NCBI RefSeq assembly: GCF_007997215.1
Contig: NZ_VORW01000001.1
Span: 248,001 to 312,000, forward strand
Source: Algoriphagus aquimarinus
GTDB taxonomy: Bacteria; Bacteroidota; Bacteroidia; Cytophagales; Cyclobacteriaceae
Length of the DNA stretch: 64,000 nucleotides
Reading direction: 5' to 3'
Numbering within the stretch: position 1 is the first letter of the stretch; the number at the start of each line of letters is the position of its first letter. Below, one piece after another: positions 44,294 through 53,661 of this stretch. The notes beneath the pieces were generated by a model, which made no database searches, had not been told where the DNA came from, and was given only the letters and a program-made list of their open reading frames with translations. Position numbers and translations under genes: made by a program.

Positions 44294-44947
44294 ATGAAGA
44301 ACTTCCTATACTTTCTAATCCCAGCAGTACTTTTCTTGGCTTGCGGTCCACAAGAGCGTATTTCTAAGAGTGTTTTTGATGAGGTAAATAAAGGTATGGA
44401 GGCCAAGAAGCTTTCTGAAGCTCAAATTACTCAGGAGGCGATGATTTGGGGAGACTCCATAAGTAATGATGCACAACAGCAATTAATGGCAAATCTTCAT
44501 AAAGCTGTGAACGAACAAGGAGCTGCAGGAGCTCTGGAATTTTGTAATGTAAATGCTGCCCCAATAATTAAGGAATTGAGCGAGAAATATGGAGTTTCAA
44601 TTAGACGAACTTCATCTCGCGCAAGAAATCAAGACAATTTACCTACGGAAGAAGAATTCCCAATTCTGGATGCCTACCTGTTTAATGCTGAGAACGGCAT
44701 CGAAAACGAACCAAACATTCAGACCATCGAAGGTGGGGATGTTTTGCTGTACACTAAAGCAATTGTCATTTCTACCGAATTTTGTTTGGCGTGTCATGGG
44801 TACCCTCAAAAGGATATAGAAATAGGTGTCTTAAGTAAGATAGATTCTCTTTATCCACGAGATCTTGCGCGTGGATTTGAAGTTGGAGATTTGCGAGGAA
44901 TGTGGTCTTTGAAAATTCCAAAAAAAGCTGTAGTCCTACGTTTTTAG
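44294..44947 (+). CDS. DUF3365/Tll0287-like lipoprotein with a CxxCH haem-binding motif
   Basis: The 217-residue protein has a lipoprotein signal ending VLFLAC (Cys17). The mature domain has the layout of DUF3365 sensor-like haem proteins: an N-terminal helix pair, SVSIRRTS-like strand (YGVSIRRTSSRARN), and the c-type haem motif Cys164-Leu-Ala-Cys167-His168 near the C-terminus, followed by GDLRGMWSLKIP. It may bind haem c and act in redox sensing or electron transfer at the periplasmic side. It is monocistronic as far as can be seen. Confidence 0.85.
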   Translation: MKNFLYFLIPAVLFLACGPQERISKSVFDEVNKGMEAKKLSEAQITQEAMIWGDSISNDAQQQLMANLHKAVNEQGAAGALEFCNVNAAPIIKELSEKYGVSIRRTSSRARNQDNLPTEEEFPILDAYLFNAENGIENEPNIQTIEGGDVLLYTKAIVISTEFCLACHGYPQKDIEIGVLSKIDSLYPRDLARGFEVGDLRGMWSLKIPKKAVVLRF

Positions 44948-45121
44948 CAAACGATTGCAACTCCATTTTGAGGCATTTTTTAACTTTTTAGATACAAAAT
45001 AATATTTCGTTATTCTTTAAATTATCTATTTTTTCATGAAATAATGCTATTATGTACGGTTAATTATATAGTTACAACTCCCATATGTCAAAATTCAGTC
45101 AATTATCAGCATTAAACAGTT

Positions 45122-45137
45122 TGCTTTTGCAAAAGCA
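45122..45137. promoter_or_regulatory. 16-bp perfect palindrome upstream of the SusC gene, possible operator
   Basis: TGCTTTTGCAAAAGCA is fully self-complementary and lies 48 bases before the ATG at 45186. Its size and position suit a dimeric repressor or activator site controlling the seven-gene locus. No regulator gene is adjacent, and no TAnnTTTG element is seen nearby, so the promoter itself is not located. Confidence 0.45.
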
Positions 45138-45185
45138 TTGGTGGAAATTGAATTGTTAAAATCTATTAAATATCAATAAACCCCT

Positions 45186-48100
45186 ATGCCAATGAGAAAC
45201 TTTACTCATTTTAAGCTTTTCAGCTTGACAATAATATTTTGTCTAGGACTGATTAGCACAGGATTCGCACAGACCCAGGAGGTGTCTGGTGTGATAATTT
45301 CAGGAGAGGATAATCTACCTCTGCCTGGTGCCTCCGTCCTTGTGAAAGGCACCACAAATGGTACCGTCACTGACATTGACGGTAGGTTTGCGCTCAATGT
45401 ATCCGGTCCTTCAGATGTCTTAGTGATATCATTTATCGGTTTCACTCAAATGGAAGTTGCAGTTGGTTCTAGAACTGTATTTGATCTCACTTTGTCGCCT
45501 GACACAAAATCACTAGAAGAAGTGATTGTTGTAGGTTACGGTGAGCAGAAAAAAGAGACTATTACTGGTGCCGTTGCTACTGTAAAAGGTAAGGAACTAA
45601 CCAAGTCTCCAGCTATGAACTTATCCAACTCCATTGCTGGCCGTATGGCAGGTGTGGTAGCGGTAAACAGAAGCGGTGAACCAGGTTATGACGGATCAAG
45701 TATCCGAATCCGTGGTTCCAATACACTAGGTAACAACAGTGCATTGGTAGTAATCGATGGTATTCCTGCAAGAGCGGGTGGTTTGGAACGATTGAATCCA
45801 AATGATATCGAAAGTATCTCTGTATTGAAGGATGCATCTGCTGCGATCTACGGATCAAGAGCAGCAAACGGTGTAATTCTAGTAACTACTAAAAGAGGTT
45901 CTGTTGGTGCACCGGAATTAACCTTCCAAGTGAATCAAGGACTTGCTCAGCCTGCACTGCTTCCTAAGTTGGCAAATTCCGCTGAGTATGCAAATGCGCT
46001 GAATGATTTGGATATCTATGCTCTTCCTACTTCAGAATGGGCTGCAGCAAATGAGGCGTATAAGCAGAATGGACAATACACTAGACCAAATGGTCAGGTG
46101 AGATCTGCTCCTTATACTCCTGCTGAGATTGAGCTTTATAAGAATGGTTCTGATCCTTGGAACTATCCTAATACAGACTGGTATGGCGAAACTCTAAAAA
46201 CATGGTCTCCTCAGAGCATGTATAACCTACAGTTAGTAGGTGGTAGTGAGAACGTGAAGTATTTGACTTCTTTGGGCTATCAAAATCAGGATGGTTACTA
46301 CAAGAATTCTGCAACAGGCTACAAGCAGTATGATTTCAGAATCAACTTAGATGCAAATGTGAATAAGTACGTTAAGGTAGGATTGGGAATTTTAGCGAGA
46401 GAGGAATCTAGATTCTTCCCTACTAGAGGTGCCAATGCAATTTTCCGTATGCAGATGAGAGGTAAGCCTAATCAGCCAGCTTACTGGCCAAATGGTAAGC
46501 CAGGTCCAGATATCGAAAACGGTGAAAACCCTGTGGTAATTACCACTGATCAGACTGGATATAGCACTGATAAAAGAGACTACATTCAAACTACAGGTAC
46601 TTTGGAAATCAAAATACCAGGAGTGGAAGGTTTGAAGTTTACAGGAACAGCAGCTATAGATAAGTATATCAGAGCGACAAAAACATGGCAGATTCCATGG
46701 ACTCTATATGAGAGAGGAAAAGGGTTCGAAGCAGACGGAGTCACTCCGGTATTGGTTCCAAGTAAAAGAGGTCCAGCTGAACCGCGTCTAAATGAAGGCA
46801 GCGAACAACAGTTAAACATTCTACTTGGTGGAGTGTTGAATTACGACAAGAAGTTCAATGACGTTCATACACTAAACATAGTAGCCGGTGTTAACCGTGA
46901 GACTATTGAGGGAAACAACTTCAATGCGTATAGAAGATTCTTTATATCTACTGCGATTGATCAGATGTTTGCCGGTGGTGATCTTCAGAAAGATAACGGT
47001 GGTGGAGCTTTCAATAGAGCTCGTCTGAACTACTTCGGTAGAGTGGCTTATAACTACAAGGAGAAATATCTTGCAGAATTCCTATGGAGAAATGATGGTT
47101 CTTACATCTTCCCTGAAGCTACACGCTTTGGTTTCTTCCCAGGTGTGATGCTAGGATGGGTTGTATCTGAAGAAAGCTTCTGGAAAAACTCATTAGGCAA
47201 GACTTTCGACTTCTTCAAAGTAAGAGGCTCTTGGGGACAGTTAGGTAATGATCAGATTGGTGAATATCAGTTCCTATCTACTTATGGATTTAGCTCCTAT
47301 ATCGTCGGTGGTGCTGAGACAAAAACTCTTTATGAAACAAGAGTTCCAAATACAGCTATTACTTGGGAAGTTGCGAATAACTCTAACTTAGGTTTTGAAG
47401 GTCAATTCCTTCAGGGCAAAGTTTTCTTCGAGTTTGATTTGTTTTACAACAAGCGTACAAATATCCTTTGGCAGAGAAATGCTTCCGTTCCACAATCTAC
47501 TGGACTTAACCTTCCTGCAGAAAACATAGGCGAGGTAGAGAATAAAGGATTTGACTTGAACCTTGGTATTAGAGGTGGTAAAGGAGAATTCAAATATTCT
47601 GCAAGTGTAAATGGAGGCTATGCCAAGAATAATATTTTATTCTGGGATGAATCTCCAGGAGCTCCTGAATGGCAAAGATCAACCGGCCGACCTATGAACA
47701 CTGGCTTAGTTTATCTATATGATGGTGTTTTCAAAGATCAGCAAACAATCGATGCTGAGACGATTGACTATACTTCTATTACAAATAACCTACGTCCGGG
47801 TGATATGAAATATAAAGATTACGATGGTGATGGTAAAATCACTCCGGATGATAGAGTTCGTTTGGATAATAACACTGTACCTACTTTCCAAGGAGGTATT
47901 AACTTATCCGCAAACTGGAAAGGTTTTGACGTCTCTGTTTTATTGCAAGGAGCAGCAGGAGCTAGACAGTACATCAGTGCAGGTGAGTCTGGAAATATTG
48001 GTAACTACCTATCTGATATCTATGACAACAGATGGACTATTGATAATCCTAGCAGCACTGATCCAAGAATTGCCAACAGAAATGATCAGTATTACTCTTC

Positions 48101-48344
48101 AGGAAACGATTATTGGTTTAGAAGTTCTGATTACTTGAGACTGAAAAACTTGGAGGTCGGATATAACATTCCTGCACATCTTACCGAGAAAATCGGAGTT
48201 AAGAATGCACGTTTTTATGTGAATGGTCTAAACCTGATCACATGGAGCAAGTCGAAAGTATATGATCCTGAGTCTGAGGCTTCTACTGGACAGTACTATC
48301 CACAAGCTAGAGTACTCAACACCGGTCTTTCTGTTTCATTCTAA
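45186..48344 (+). CDS. susC: SusC/RagA family TonB-linked outer-membrane protein
   Basis: The 1052-residue protein is the barrel transporter of a SusCD nutrient-import pair. It has a signal peptide (ending STGFAQ), a carboxypeptidase-regulatory-like domain (GVIISGEDNLPLPGASVLVKG), the SusC hallmark LEEVIVVGYGEQKKETITGA, a plug with IRIRGSNTLGNNSALVVIDG and SISVLKDASAAIYGSRAANG, and a barrel ending TGLSVSF. It would import an oligosaccharide or glycoside delivered by the SusD partner encoded 13 bp downstream. Start codons at 45186 and 45192 are both possible. This gene opens a seven-gene locus. Confidence 0.95.
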   Translation: MPMRNFTHFKLFSLTIIFCLGLISTGFAQTQEVSGVIISGEDNLPLPGASVLVKGTTNGTVTDIDGRFALNVSGPSDVLVISFIGFTQMEVAVGSRTVFDLTLSPDTKSLEEVIVVGYGEQKKETITGAVATVKGKELTKSPAMNLSNSIAGRMAGVVAVNRSGEPGYDGSSIRIRGSNTLGNNSALVVIDGIPARAGGLERLNPNDIESISVLKDASAAIYGSRAANGVILVTTKRGSVGAPELTFQVNQGLAQPALLPKLANSAEYANALNDLDIYALPTSEWAAANEAYKQNGQYTRPNGQVRSAPYTPAEIELYKNGSDPWNYPNTDWYGETLKTWSPQSMYNLQLVGGSENVKYLTSLGYQNQDGYYKNSATGYKQYDFRINLDANVNKYVKVGLGILAREESRFFPTRGANAIFRMQMRGKPNQPAYWPNGKPGPDIENGENPVVITTDQTGYSTDKRDYIQTTGTLEIKIPGVEGLKFTGTAAIDKYIRATKTWQIPWTLYERGKGFEADGVTPVLVPSKRGPAEPRLNEGSEQQLNILLGGVLNYDKKFNDVHTLNIVAGVNRETIEGNNFNAYRRFFISTAIDQMFAGGDLQKDNGGGAFNRARLNYFGRVAYNYKEKYLAEFLWRNDGSYIFPEATRFGFFPGVMLGWVVSEESFWKNSLGKTFDFFKVRGSWGQLGNDQIGEYQFLSTYGFSSYIVGGAETKTLYETRVPNTAITWEVANNSNLGFEGQFLQGKVFFEFDLFYNKRTNILWQRNASVPQSTGLNLPAENIGEVENKGFDLNLGIRGGKGEFKYSASVNGGYAKNNILFWDESPGAPEWQRSTGRPMNTGLVYLYDGVFKDQQTIDAETIDYTSITNNLRPGDMKYKDYDGDGKITPDDRVRLDNNTVPTFQGGINLSANWKGFDVSVLLQGAAGARQYISAGESGNIGNYLSDIYDNRWTIDNPSSTDPRIANRNDQYYSSGNDYWFRSSDYLRLKNLEVGYNIPAHLTEKIGVKNARFYVNGLNLITWSKSKVYDPESEASTGQYYPQARVLNTGLSVSF

Positions 48345-48357
48345 ATAACACGACATA

Positions 48358-50217
48358 ATGAAAAGAAATATAAAACACTTAGTAATATTATTTGCAGCGA
48401 GCTTAACAATCGCCAGCTGTAATAGTGATTTCCTAAATACAGAGCCGCTTGGTGAAATATCCCAGTCTGCTGTATGGTCTGACCCTGCTTTGGCAGAGGC
48501 ATTTGTAACTGGTACATATCAGGGATTTGGAAATGGAGGATTTGATGAGCAAATGCTTGCTTCATTGACAGATGAGGCGATGTTTACTCACCCTGGACGT
48601 GGTATCACTACAGTAACGGAGGCAAGAGTTAACTCTGCTGATCAGGGCTGGATAAACAACACCTACAGCTGGAGTAACATGTATAGCTACATTCGTAGAA
48701 CGAACATAGCAATCGAAAACCTTTCTGATCCTCAATTCCCAAATGATGGTGGAATCGCGGATAGATTGCTTGGTGAAGCTAAATTCATGAGAGCTTATTA
48801 CTATCACCAGTTGGCGAGATATTTTGGAGGAGTTCCATTAATTGATCGACCATACGGATTAGGTGAAGATACTTATGAGGAAGCAAGAGCTACTTGGGAG
48901 GAAACTGTAAACTTCATTGTTGCTGATTTGAACGAAGCAGCAACTTTATTAGAAGGAAAGAACATGGCTAAAGGCAGAGCAAATCAATTAGCTGCTTTGG
49001 CTCTGAAGTCAAGAATCCTACTTTATGCAGCAAGTGATCTTCATGATGGACCTACTGCTAAAGCTAATTCTGCAACTCTTTCAGGTTATACCAACTTGGA
49101 TTTGGTCGCATATAGCGGAGGTAACAGAGCCGAAAGATGGCAAAAAGCTCAAGCTGCTGCTATGGAAGTAATTCAAAAAGGATCTGGTAACCTGTACGGT
49201 TTATCTGCTCCAGTTTCACATGAAGCAGGTATTACTAACTACATGAATAACTCTTTAGCCAGAAATGGTGGTGAAAAAGAGCTTATCATGGCTAGATACT
49301 TCATTAATGCAAAACTAGAGAACGGTGGACGTCAAGGTCTTTTCAATGGACCTAATGGCTATAACAACTGGGCAGGAAATAGCCCTGTTCAATTGCTAGT
49401 AGATGATTATGAAATGATGGATGGAACTGAGTTTGACTGGTCAAATTCAGCACATGCTTCTGCTCCATATGAAAACAGAGATGCCCGATTCTATGCTTCT
49501 ATCCTTTATGATGGAGCTCAGTGGAAGCCAAGATCCAATGCAAACAAGCCTAAGGATCCACTTGGACAAATTCAGGCCGGTAAATATGAAGTAACTGATG
49601 CCTCTGGTGCTAAAGTGACTCACTTCGGATTGGATACTAGAAACAGTTCTATAGAAGATTGGAATGGTAGCTATACTGGTTACTATATCAGAAAGTTCAC
49701 TGATCCAAATCCTGCAATTGTAGATCAAAACACTTGGCAAGAAATTCCTTGGCCTTTATTAAGATATACTGAGGCAGTATTGAATTACGTCGAAGCATCT
49801 ATCGAACTAGGTCAGGAAGATGTAGCTCGTACCTATTTGAATCAAATCAGATTTAGAGTAGGTCAGCCAGCTATTACGGCTACTGGTGCTGCATTGAAAG
49901 ATGCTTACCGAAATGAAAGACGTGTTGAGATGGCTTACGAGGAGCAAAGATACCATGATGCACGTAGATGGATGATTGCTAACGAGACTTTAGGAAGAAA
50001 AGCGAATATCATAAATATCACTGGTACACTTAAGCCAGGAAAGACGCTTTCTACTTATCGTTATGATACAGACGTTTATAACTATGTATACAAAGTTCTT
50101 CCAATTGATCCAGGAAAAGAAAACAGAACTTGGTTGGATAAAATGTATTTCGTTCCTATTGATAGAAATGAGATTAACAGAAACTCAAATCTGATCCAGA
50201 ATCCTGGAATAGAATAA
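48358..50217 (+). CDS. susD: RagB/SusD family nutrient-binding lipoprotein
   Basis: The 619-residue surface lipoprotein pairs with SusC and captures the substrate. The lipobox is LTIASC (Cys at about 21). SusD landmarks include the N-terminal DFLNTEPLGEISQSAVW, the TPR-like region around RLLGEAKFMRAYYYHQLARYFGGVPL, and the C-terminal RNERRVEMAYEEQRYHDARRW. The long length and the mid-protein insert are typical of SusD proteins for glycosides or oligosaccharides of unknown kind. A hairpin just after the gene may lower transcription of the downstream genes. Confidence 0.95.
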   Translation: MKRNIKHLVILFAASLTIASCNSDFLNTEPLGEISQSAVWSDPALAEAFVTGTYQGFGNGGFDEQMLASLTDEAMFTHPGRGITTVTEARVNSADQGWINNTYSWSNMYSYIRRTNIAIENLSDPQFPNDGGIADRLLGEAKFMRAYYYHQLARYFGGVPLIDRPYGLGEDTYEEARATWEETVNFIVADLNEAATLLEGKNMAKGRANQLAALALKSRILLYAASDLHDGPTAKANSATLSGYTNLDLVAYSGGNRAERWQKAQAAAMEVIQKGSGNLYGLSAPVSHEAGITNYMNNSLARNGGEKELIMARYFINAKLENGGRQGLFNGPNGYNNWAGNSPVQLLVDDYEMMDGTEFDWSNSAHASAPYENRDARFYASILYDGAQWKPRSNANKPKDPLGQIQAGKYEVTDASGAKVTHFGLDTRNSSIEDWNGSYTGYYIRKFTDPNPAIVDQNTWQEIPWPLLRYTEAVLNYVEASIELGQEDVARTYLNQIRFRVGQPAITATGAALKDAYRNERRVEMAYEEQRYHDARRWMIANETLGRKANIINITGTLKPGKTLSTYRYDTDVYNYVYKVLPIDPGKENRTWLDKMYFVPIDRNEINRNSNLIQNPGIE

Positions 50218-50233
50218 AAAGTAAGAATTCTAT

Positions 50234-50241
50234 TAAATTTG
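50234..50241 (+). promoter_or_regulatory. Possible internal -7 element before the VCBS gene
   Basis: TAAATTTG matches TAnnTTTG and is placed just before the hairpin, 42 bases from the ATG at 50284. No -33 TTG at 18 bases is seen, so it may be chance in AT-rich DNA. Confidence 0.25.
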
Positions 50242-50280
50242 ATCTAAGCCATTCCATTTGGGGTGGCTTAGATTATTTAT
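50241..50280 (+). terminator. Hairpin between susD and the VCBS gene, possible attenuator
   Basis: Perfect 10-bp arms ATCTAAGCCA (50242-50251) and TGGCTTAGAT (50264-50273) enclose a 12-base loop. Only a weak T-rich tail follows (TATTTAT), so it is more likely a partial terminator or a transcript-stabilising stem-loop that keeps susCD mRNA above the downstream genes. Confidence 0.55.
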
Positions 50281-50283
50281 ATT

Positions 50284-53200
50284 ATGATCAACAGAAAGCT
50301 ACTTTCAGCCTTTGCAATCAGTTTAATGGCTATTTCCTGCTCTGAGTCGGATAAAATAGCAAATACTGAATCCCTCAGCGAATCAAATACTCCTATCTTA
50401 TTCCATTTGTTGGCTCCGGAACAGACGGGGATAACTTTTTCCAATAAAATCGAAGAAACTCTCAATCTCAACGTCCTCATGTACGAGTACCTCTACAATG
50501 GCGGCGGCGTTGCTGTAGGGGATCTTAACAGTGATGGACTGGAGGATATATATTTTTCTGCCAATGTAAGTGGCAATCAGCTTTACCTAAATCAAGGTGA
50601 CCTCAAATTCAAAGAAACAGCTCAAGCTTCCGGAGCAACGGGAAGGTCTGGTCCCTGGAAGACCGGAGTTGTTTTCGTCGATATAAACGGCGACAAAAAA
50701 TTAGACATTTATCAGTGCTACTCAGGCAATCTACCAACTGAGAAAAGAACCAATCAACTTTTTGTTAATCAAGGAAATGATGAAAATGGCATTCCTATTT
50801 TCAAGGAAATGGCCGAAGATTATGGCATAGCTTCAAATGCGCCAAGTACTTCAGCAAGCTTTTTTGACTACGATCTAGACGGTGATCTAGATCTTTTTAT
50901 CCTAAATCATAACACTAAGTCCATCCAAAATCAGGATGTGAATTTGACCAAAGTATTACTTAAGGAAAAGCACGAAGCAGGATCACAATTTTTCGAGAAC
51001 AGAGATGGAAAGTTTGTAGAGATTACACAGAAAGCAGGTATTTCTAGCTCTAGCCTTTCGTATGGTCTAGGAGTAGCGGTATCAGATATCAATCAAGATG
51101 GATGGCCGGATATTTACATTGGCAATGATTACTCCATGCCTGATTATCTCTACATCAATCAGAAAGACGGAACATTTAAGGATGAGATTTTAGCCCGACT
51201 GGGACATACTTCTCATTTCTCTATGGGAAATGATATTGCCGATTTCAACAATGATGGCTTGCCGGATATTTTTACGTTGGACATGCTTCCTGAAGGAAAT
51301 GAAAGACAAAAACTTCTGCTCGCCCCTGATAATTTTGAACTCTTCCAACTGAATGTAAGCAAGGGATTTCATCACCAATACATGCGAAATATGCTCCATG
51401 TGAATTCTGGAGATGGCACTTTCCAGGAGATAGGACAACTGGCTGGCGTGTCAAATACCGATTGGAGTTGGTCTTCTTTGTTCGCTGATTTTGATAATGA
51501 CGGTTGGAAAGACCTCTTCATCACCAACGGCTATTTGAGAGATTATAACAATCAGGACTTTCTGAAGTACATGGACAATTATGTTCGTACTTCGGGCGGT
51601 AAGCTAAAGCGAGAGGACTTGCTGAATATGGTGAAGAACATGCCTTCCTCTAATCTGACTAATTATATTTTTCAAAATAACGAAAACCTAACCTTCAAAA
51701 ATCAAACCGACGCATGGGGAATAAGTCATGTGGCAAACAGCAGTGGAGCTGCTTATAGTGATCTGGACAACGACGGAGATCTTGACCTCATCGTCAATAA
51801 TATCAATTCGCCTGCTTTTATCTACGAGAATCAAACCTCTCAGCAAAAAGCTGGGAATTACTTGAATTTGAAGCTTTCTGGATCAGGAACCAACTCTTCA
51901 GCATTTGGAGCTAAAGTAACAGTCTACTCTGGAGGTTCCATTCAGATTTTGGAACAAAATCCGTATCGTGGTTACCAGTCTTCTGTGTCTACTACCTTAC
52001 ATTTTGGACTGGGAGACGTTAAGGAAATTGATTCCCTTCAAGTCACTTGGCCTGGCGGAAAAACAACCACAGAGTATGGAGTTGCTACAAATCAAACATT
52101 AGAATTAATTGAAGAGGAAGCAGTCAATTCATCTGTCCCCAAGTCAAAACCCAGTAATTTTTTCCTAAGTGAAAAAGCAAAACTGACAACTGAAAAAGGT
52201 CGGGAGTTTAACGATTATAAGAGACAACCATTATTGATAAATCCTGTTTCTGGAAATGGTAAGGCGATGGTATTCGCAGATTTTACTGGCGATGGACGTG
52301 AAGATTTGTTTGTAGGTGCAGGCTCAAATGCCAGTGCTTCCTTATATACTCAAAGCTCTAGCGGATCATTTGCCAAGCAGAATACTAGTGTTTTTGCATC
52401 TTTCGCAAAATCAGAAGATTCAGACGCAGTGGCTTTTGATGCAAATGGCGATGGAAGTTTAGACTTATATGTGGCAAGCGGAGGGATGTATGACTTCAAT
52501 GTCGGCGACAATGCACTTCGAGATCGACTCTATCTGAATGACGGAAAAGGCAACTTCAGTATAGCCTCAGAAGCACTACCGAGTGAAGCTTTTCCTACTG
52601 GCACAGTTCAAGTCTCGGATTTAAATTTCGATGGGAAGCCTGACTTATTTGTGGGGTGTAGAATCGACCCAGGGCAATTCCCAACTTCTCTAGGAGCTAG
52701 GATCTGGATCAATGACGGCAAAGGAAACTTCACAGATCAGACTAAGCAACTAGCTCCTACATTTGTCAATTTGGGTATGTTGACTGATTCTGGTTTTGCA
52801 GATTTGGATCAGGATGGAAAGCCAGAATTGATCGTAGTAGGAGAAGCAATGCCAATTCAGATTTTTTCATTTCAAAATGGCTCCTGGCAAGAAACTACGC
52901 TAAATTTCTTCGAAAAACACGAATTTGGCTTTTGGAATAACTTGACTTTAGCTGATTGGGATGGCGACGGAAATGTCGAGATTTTGGCAGGGAACCTCGG
53001 GACAAACTCACAAATCAAAGCTAGCAGTACTGAACCAGCGGAGATTTTATATAAAGATTTTGACAGAAATGGATCTACAGATGCCTTTCTTGGATACTAT
53101 GTACAGGGAGAAAGGTATCCTGCTGCCAGCAGAGATGAGATACTTGGTCAAGTGCTTTTCCTCAAAAAGAGATACCTTGATTTTAAATCTTTTTCTAATG

Positions 53201-53634
53201 TAAAAATGAGTGAACTATTTACAGCTGAAGAACGGCAGGGTTCTAGCTCTATCTACATCAATCGTTTAGAGACTAGCTATTTTGTAAGATCTGTAAATGG
53301 AAAATTTGAGGCTAAAGAACTTCCAATTCAAACTCAATTCTCTCCGGTATTTGCTTCTGAAGCAGTAGATGTAAATGGAGACGGAAATTTGGACATGGTG
53401 CTTGGCGGAAATACCAGATACGGAAAGCTCTACTTTGGTAAATATGACGCTAGTCAAGGCGTGGTTTTACTTGGGAATGGCAAAGGACAATTCACTAATG
53501 CCAATAAATCCAAAAGTGGGCTCAACCTCACTGGAAATACTCGCAAAATCATAAAAGGCAATGGCCTTTTACTTATCTATTTGGATGAATCTACGGTGAA
53601 CATTTATTCACTCCTTCCATCAAAAACGGACTAA
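50284..53634 (+). CDS. VCBS/FG-GAP repeat lipoprotein with ASPIC/UnbV domain
   Basis: The 1116-residue protein has a lipoprotein signal ending LMAISC (Cys at about 19). Fourteen DxDxDG-type calcium loops mark FG-GAP/VCBS propeller blades: DLNSDG, DINGDK, DYDLDG, DINQDG, DFNNDG, DFDNDG and DLDNDG in the first half; DFTGDG, DANGDG, DLNFDG, DLDQDG, DWDGDG, DFDRNG and DVNGDG in the second. Between them is an ASPIC/UnbV module (about 540-620, GYQSSVSTTLHFGLG and VTWPGGKTT). Two propellers are expected. It is probably a calcium-stabilised surface protein that binds the locus's substrate. No catalytic motif is recognised. Confidence 0.9.
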   Translation: MINRKLLSAFAISLMAISCSESDKIANTESLSESNTPILFHLLAPEQTGITFSNKIEETLNLNVLMYEYLYNGGGVAVGDLNSDGLEDIYFSANVSGNQLYLNQGDLKFKETAQASGATGRSGPWKTGVVFVDINGDKKLDIYQCYSGNLPTEKRTNQLFVNQGNDENGIPIFKEMAEDYGIASNAPSTSASFFDYDLDGDLDLFILNHNTKSIQNQDVNLTKVLLKEKHEAGSQFFENRDGKFVEITQKAGISSSSLSYGLGVAVSDINQDGWPDIYIGNDYSMPDYLYINQKDGTFKDEILARLGHTSHFSMGNDIADFNNDGLPDIFTLDMLPEGNERQKLLLAPDNFELFQLNVSKGFHHQYMRNMLHVNSGDGTFQEIGQLAGVSNTDWSWSSLFADFDNDGWKDLFITNGYLRDYNNQDFLKYMDNYVRTSGGKLKREDLLNMVKNMPSSNLTNYIFQNNENLTFKNQTDAWGISHVANSSGAAYSDLDNDGDLDLIVNNINSPAFIYENQTSQQKAGNYLNLKLSGSGTNSSAFGAKVTVYSGGSIQILEQNPYRGYQSSVSTTLHFGLGDVKEIDSLQVTWPGGKTTTEYGVATNQTLELIEEEAVNSSVPKSKPSNFFLSEKAKLTTEKGREFNDYKRQPLLINPVSGNGKAMVFADFTGDGREDLFVGAGSNASASLYTQSSSGSFAKQNTSVFASFAKSEDSDAVAFDANGDGSLDLYVASGGMYDFNVGDNALRDRLYLNDGKGNFSIASEALPSEAFPTGTVQVSDLNFDGKPDLFVGCRIDPGQFPTSLGARIWINDGKGNFTDQTKQLAPTFVNLGMLTDSGFADLDQDGKPELIVVGEAMPIQIFSFQNGSWQETTLNFFEKHEFGFWNNLTLADWDGDGNVEILAGNLGTNSQIKASSTEPAEILYKDFDRNGSTDAFLGYYVQGERYPAASRDEILGQVLFLKKRYLDFKSFSNVKMSELFTAEERQGSSSIYINRLETSYFVRSVNGKFEAKELPIQTQFSPVFASEAVDVNGDGNLDMVLGGNTRYGKLYFGKYDASQGVVLLGNGKGQFTNANKSKSGLNLTGNTRKIIKGNGLLLIYLDESTVNIYSLLPSKTD

Positions 53635-53661
53635 CTTTCAAACCCTATACTATTATATTTA

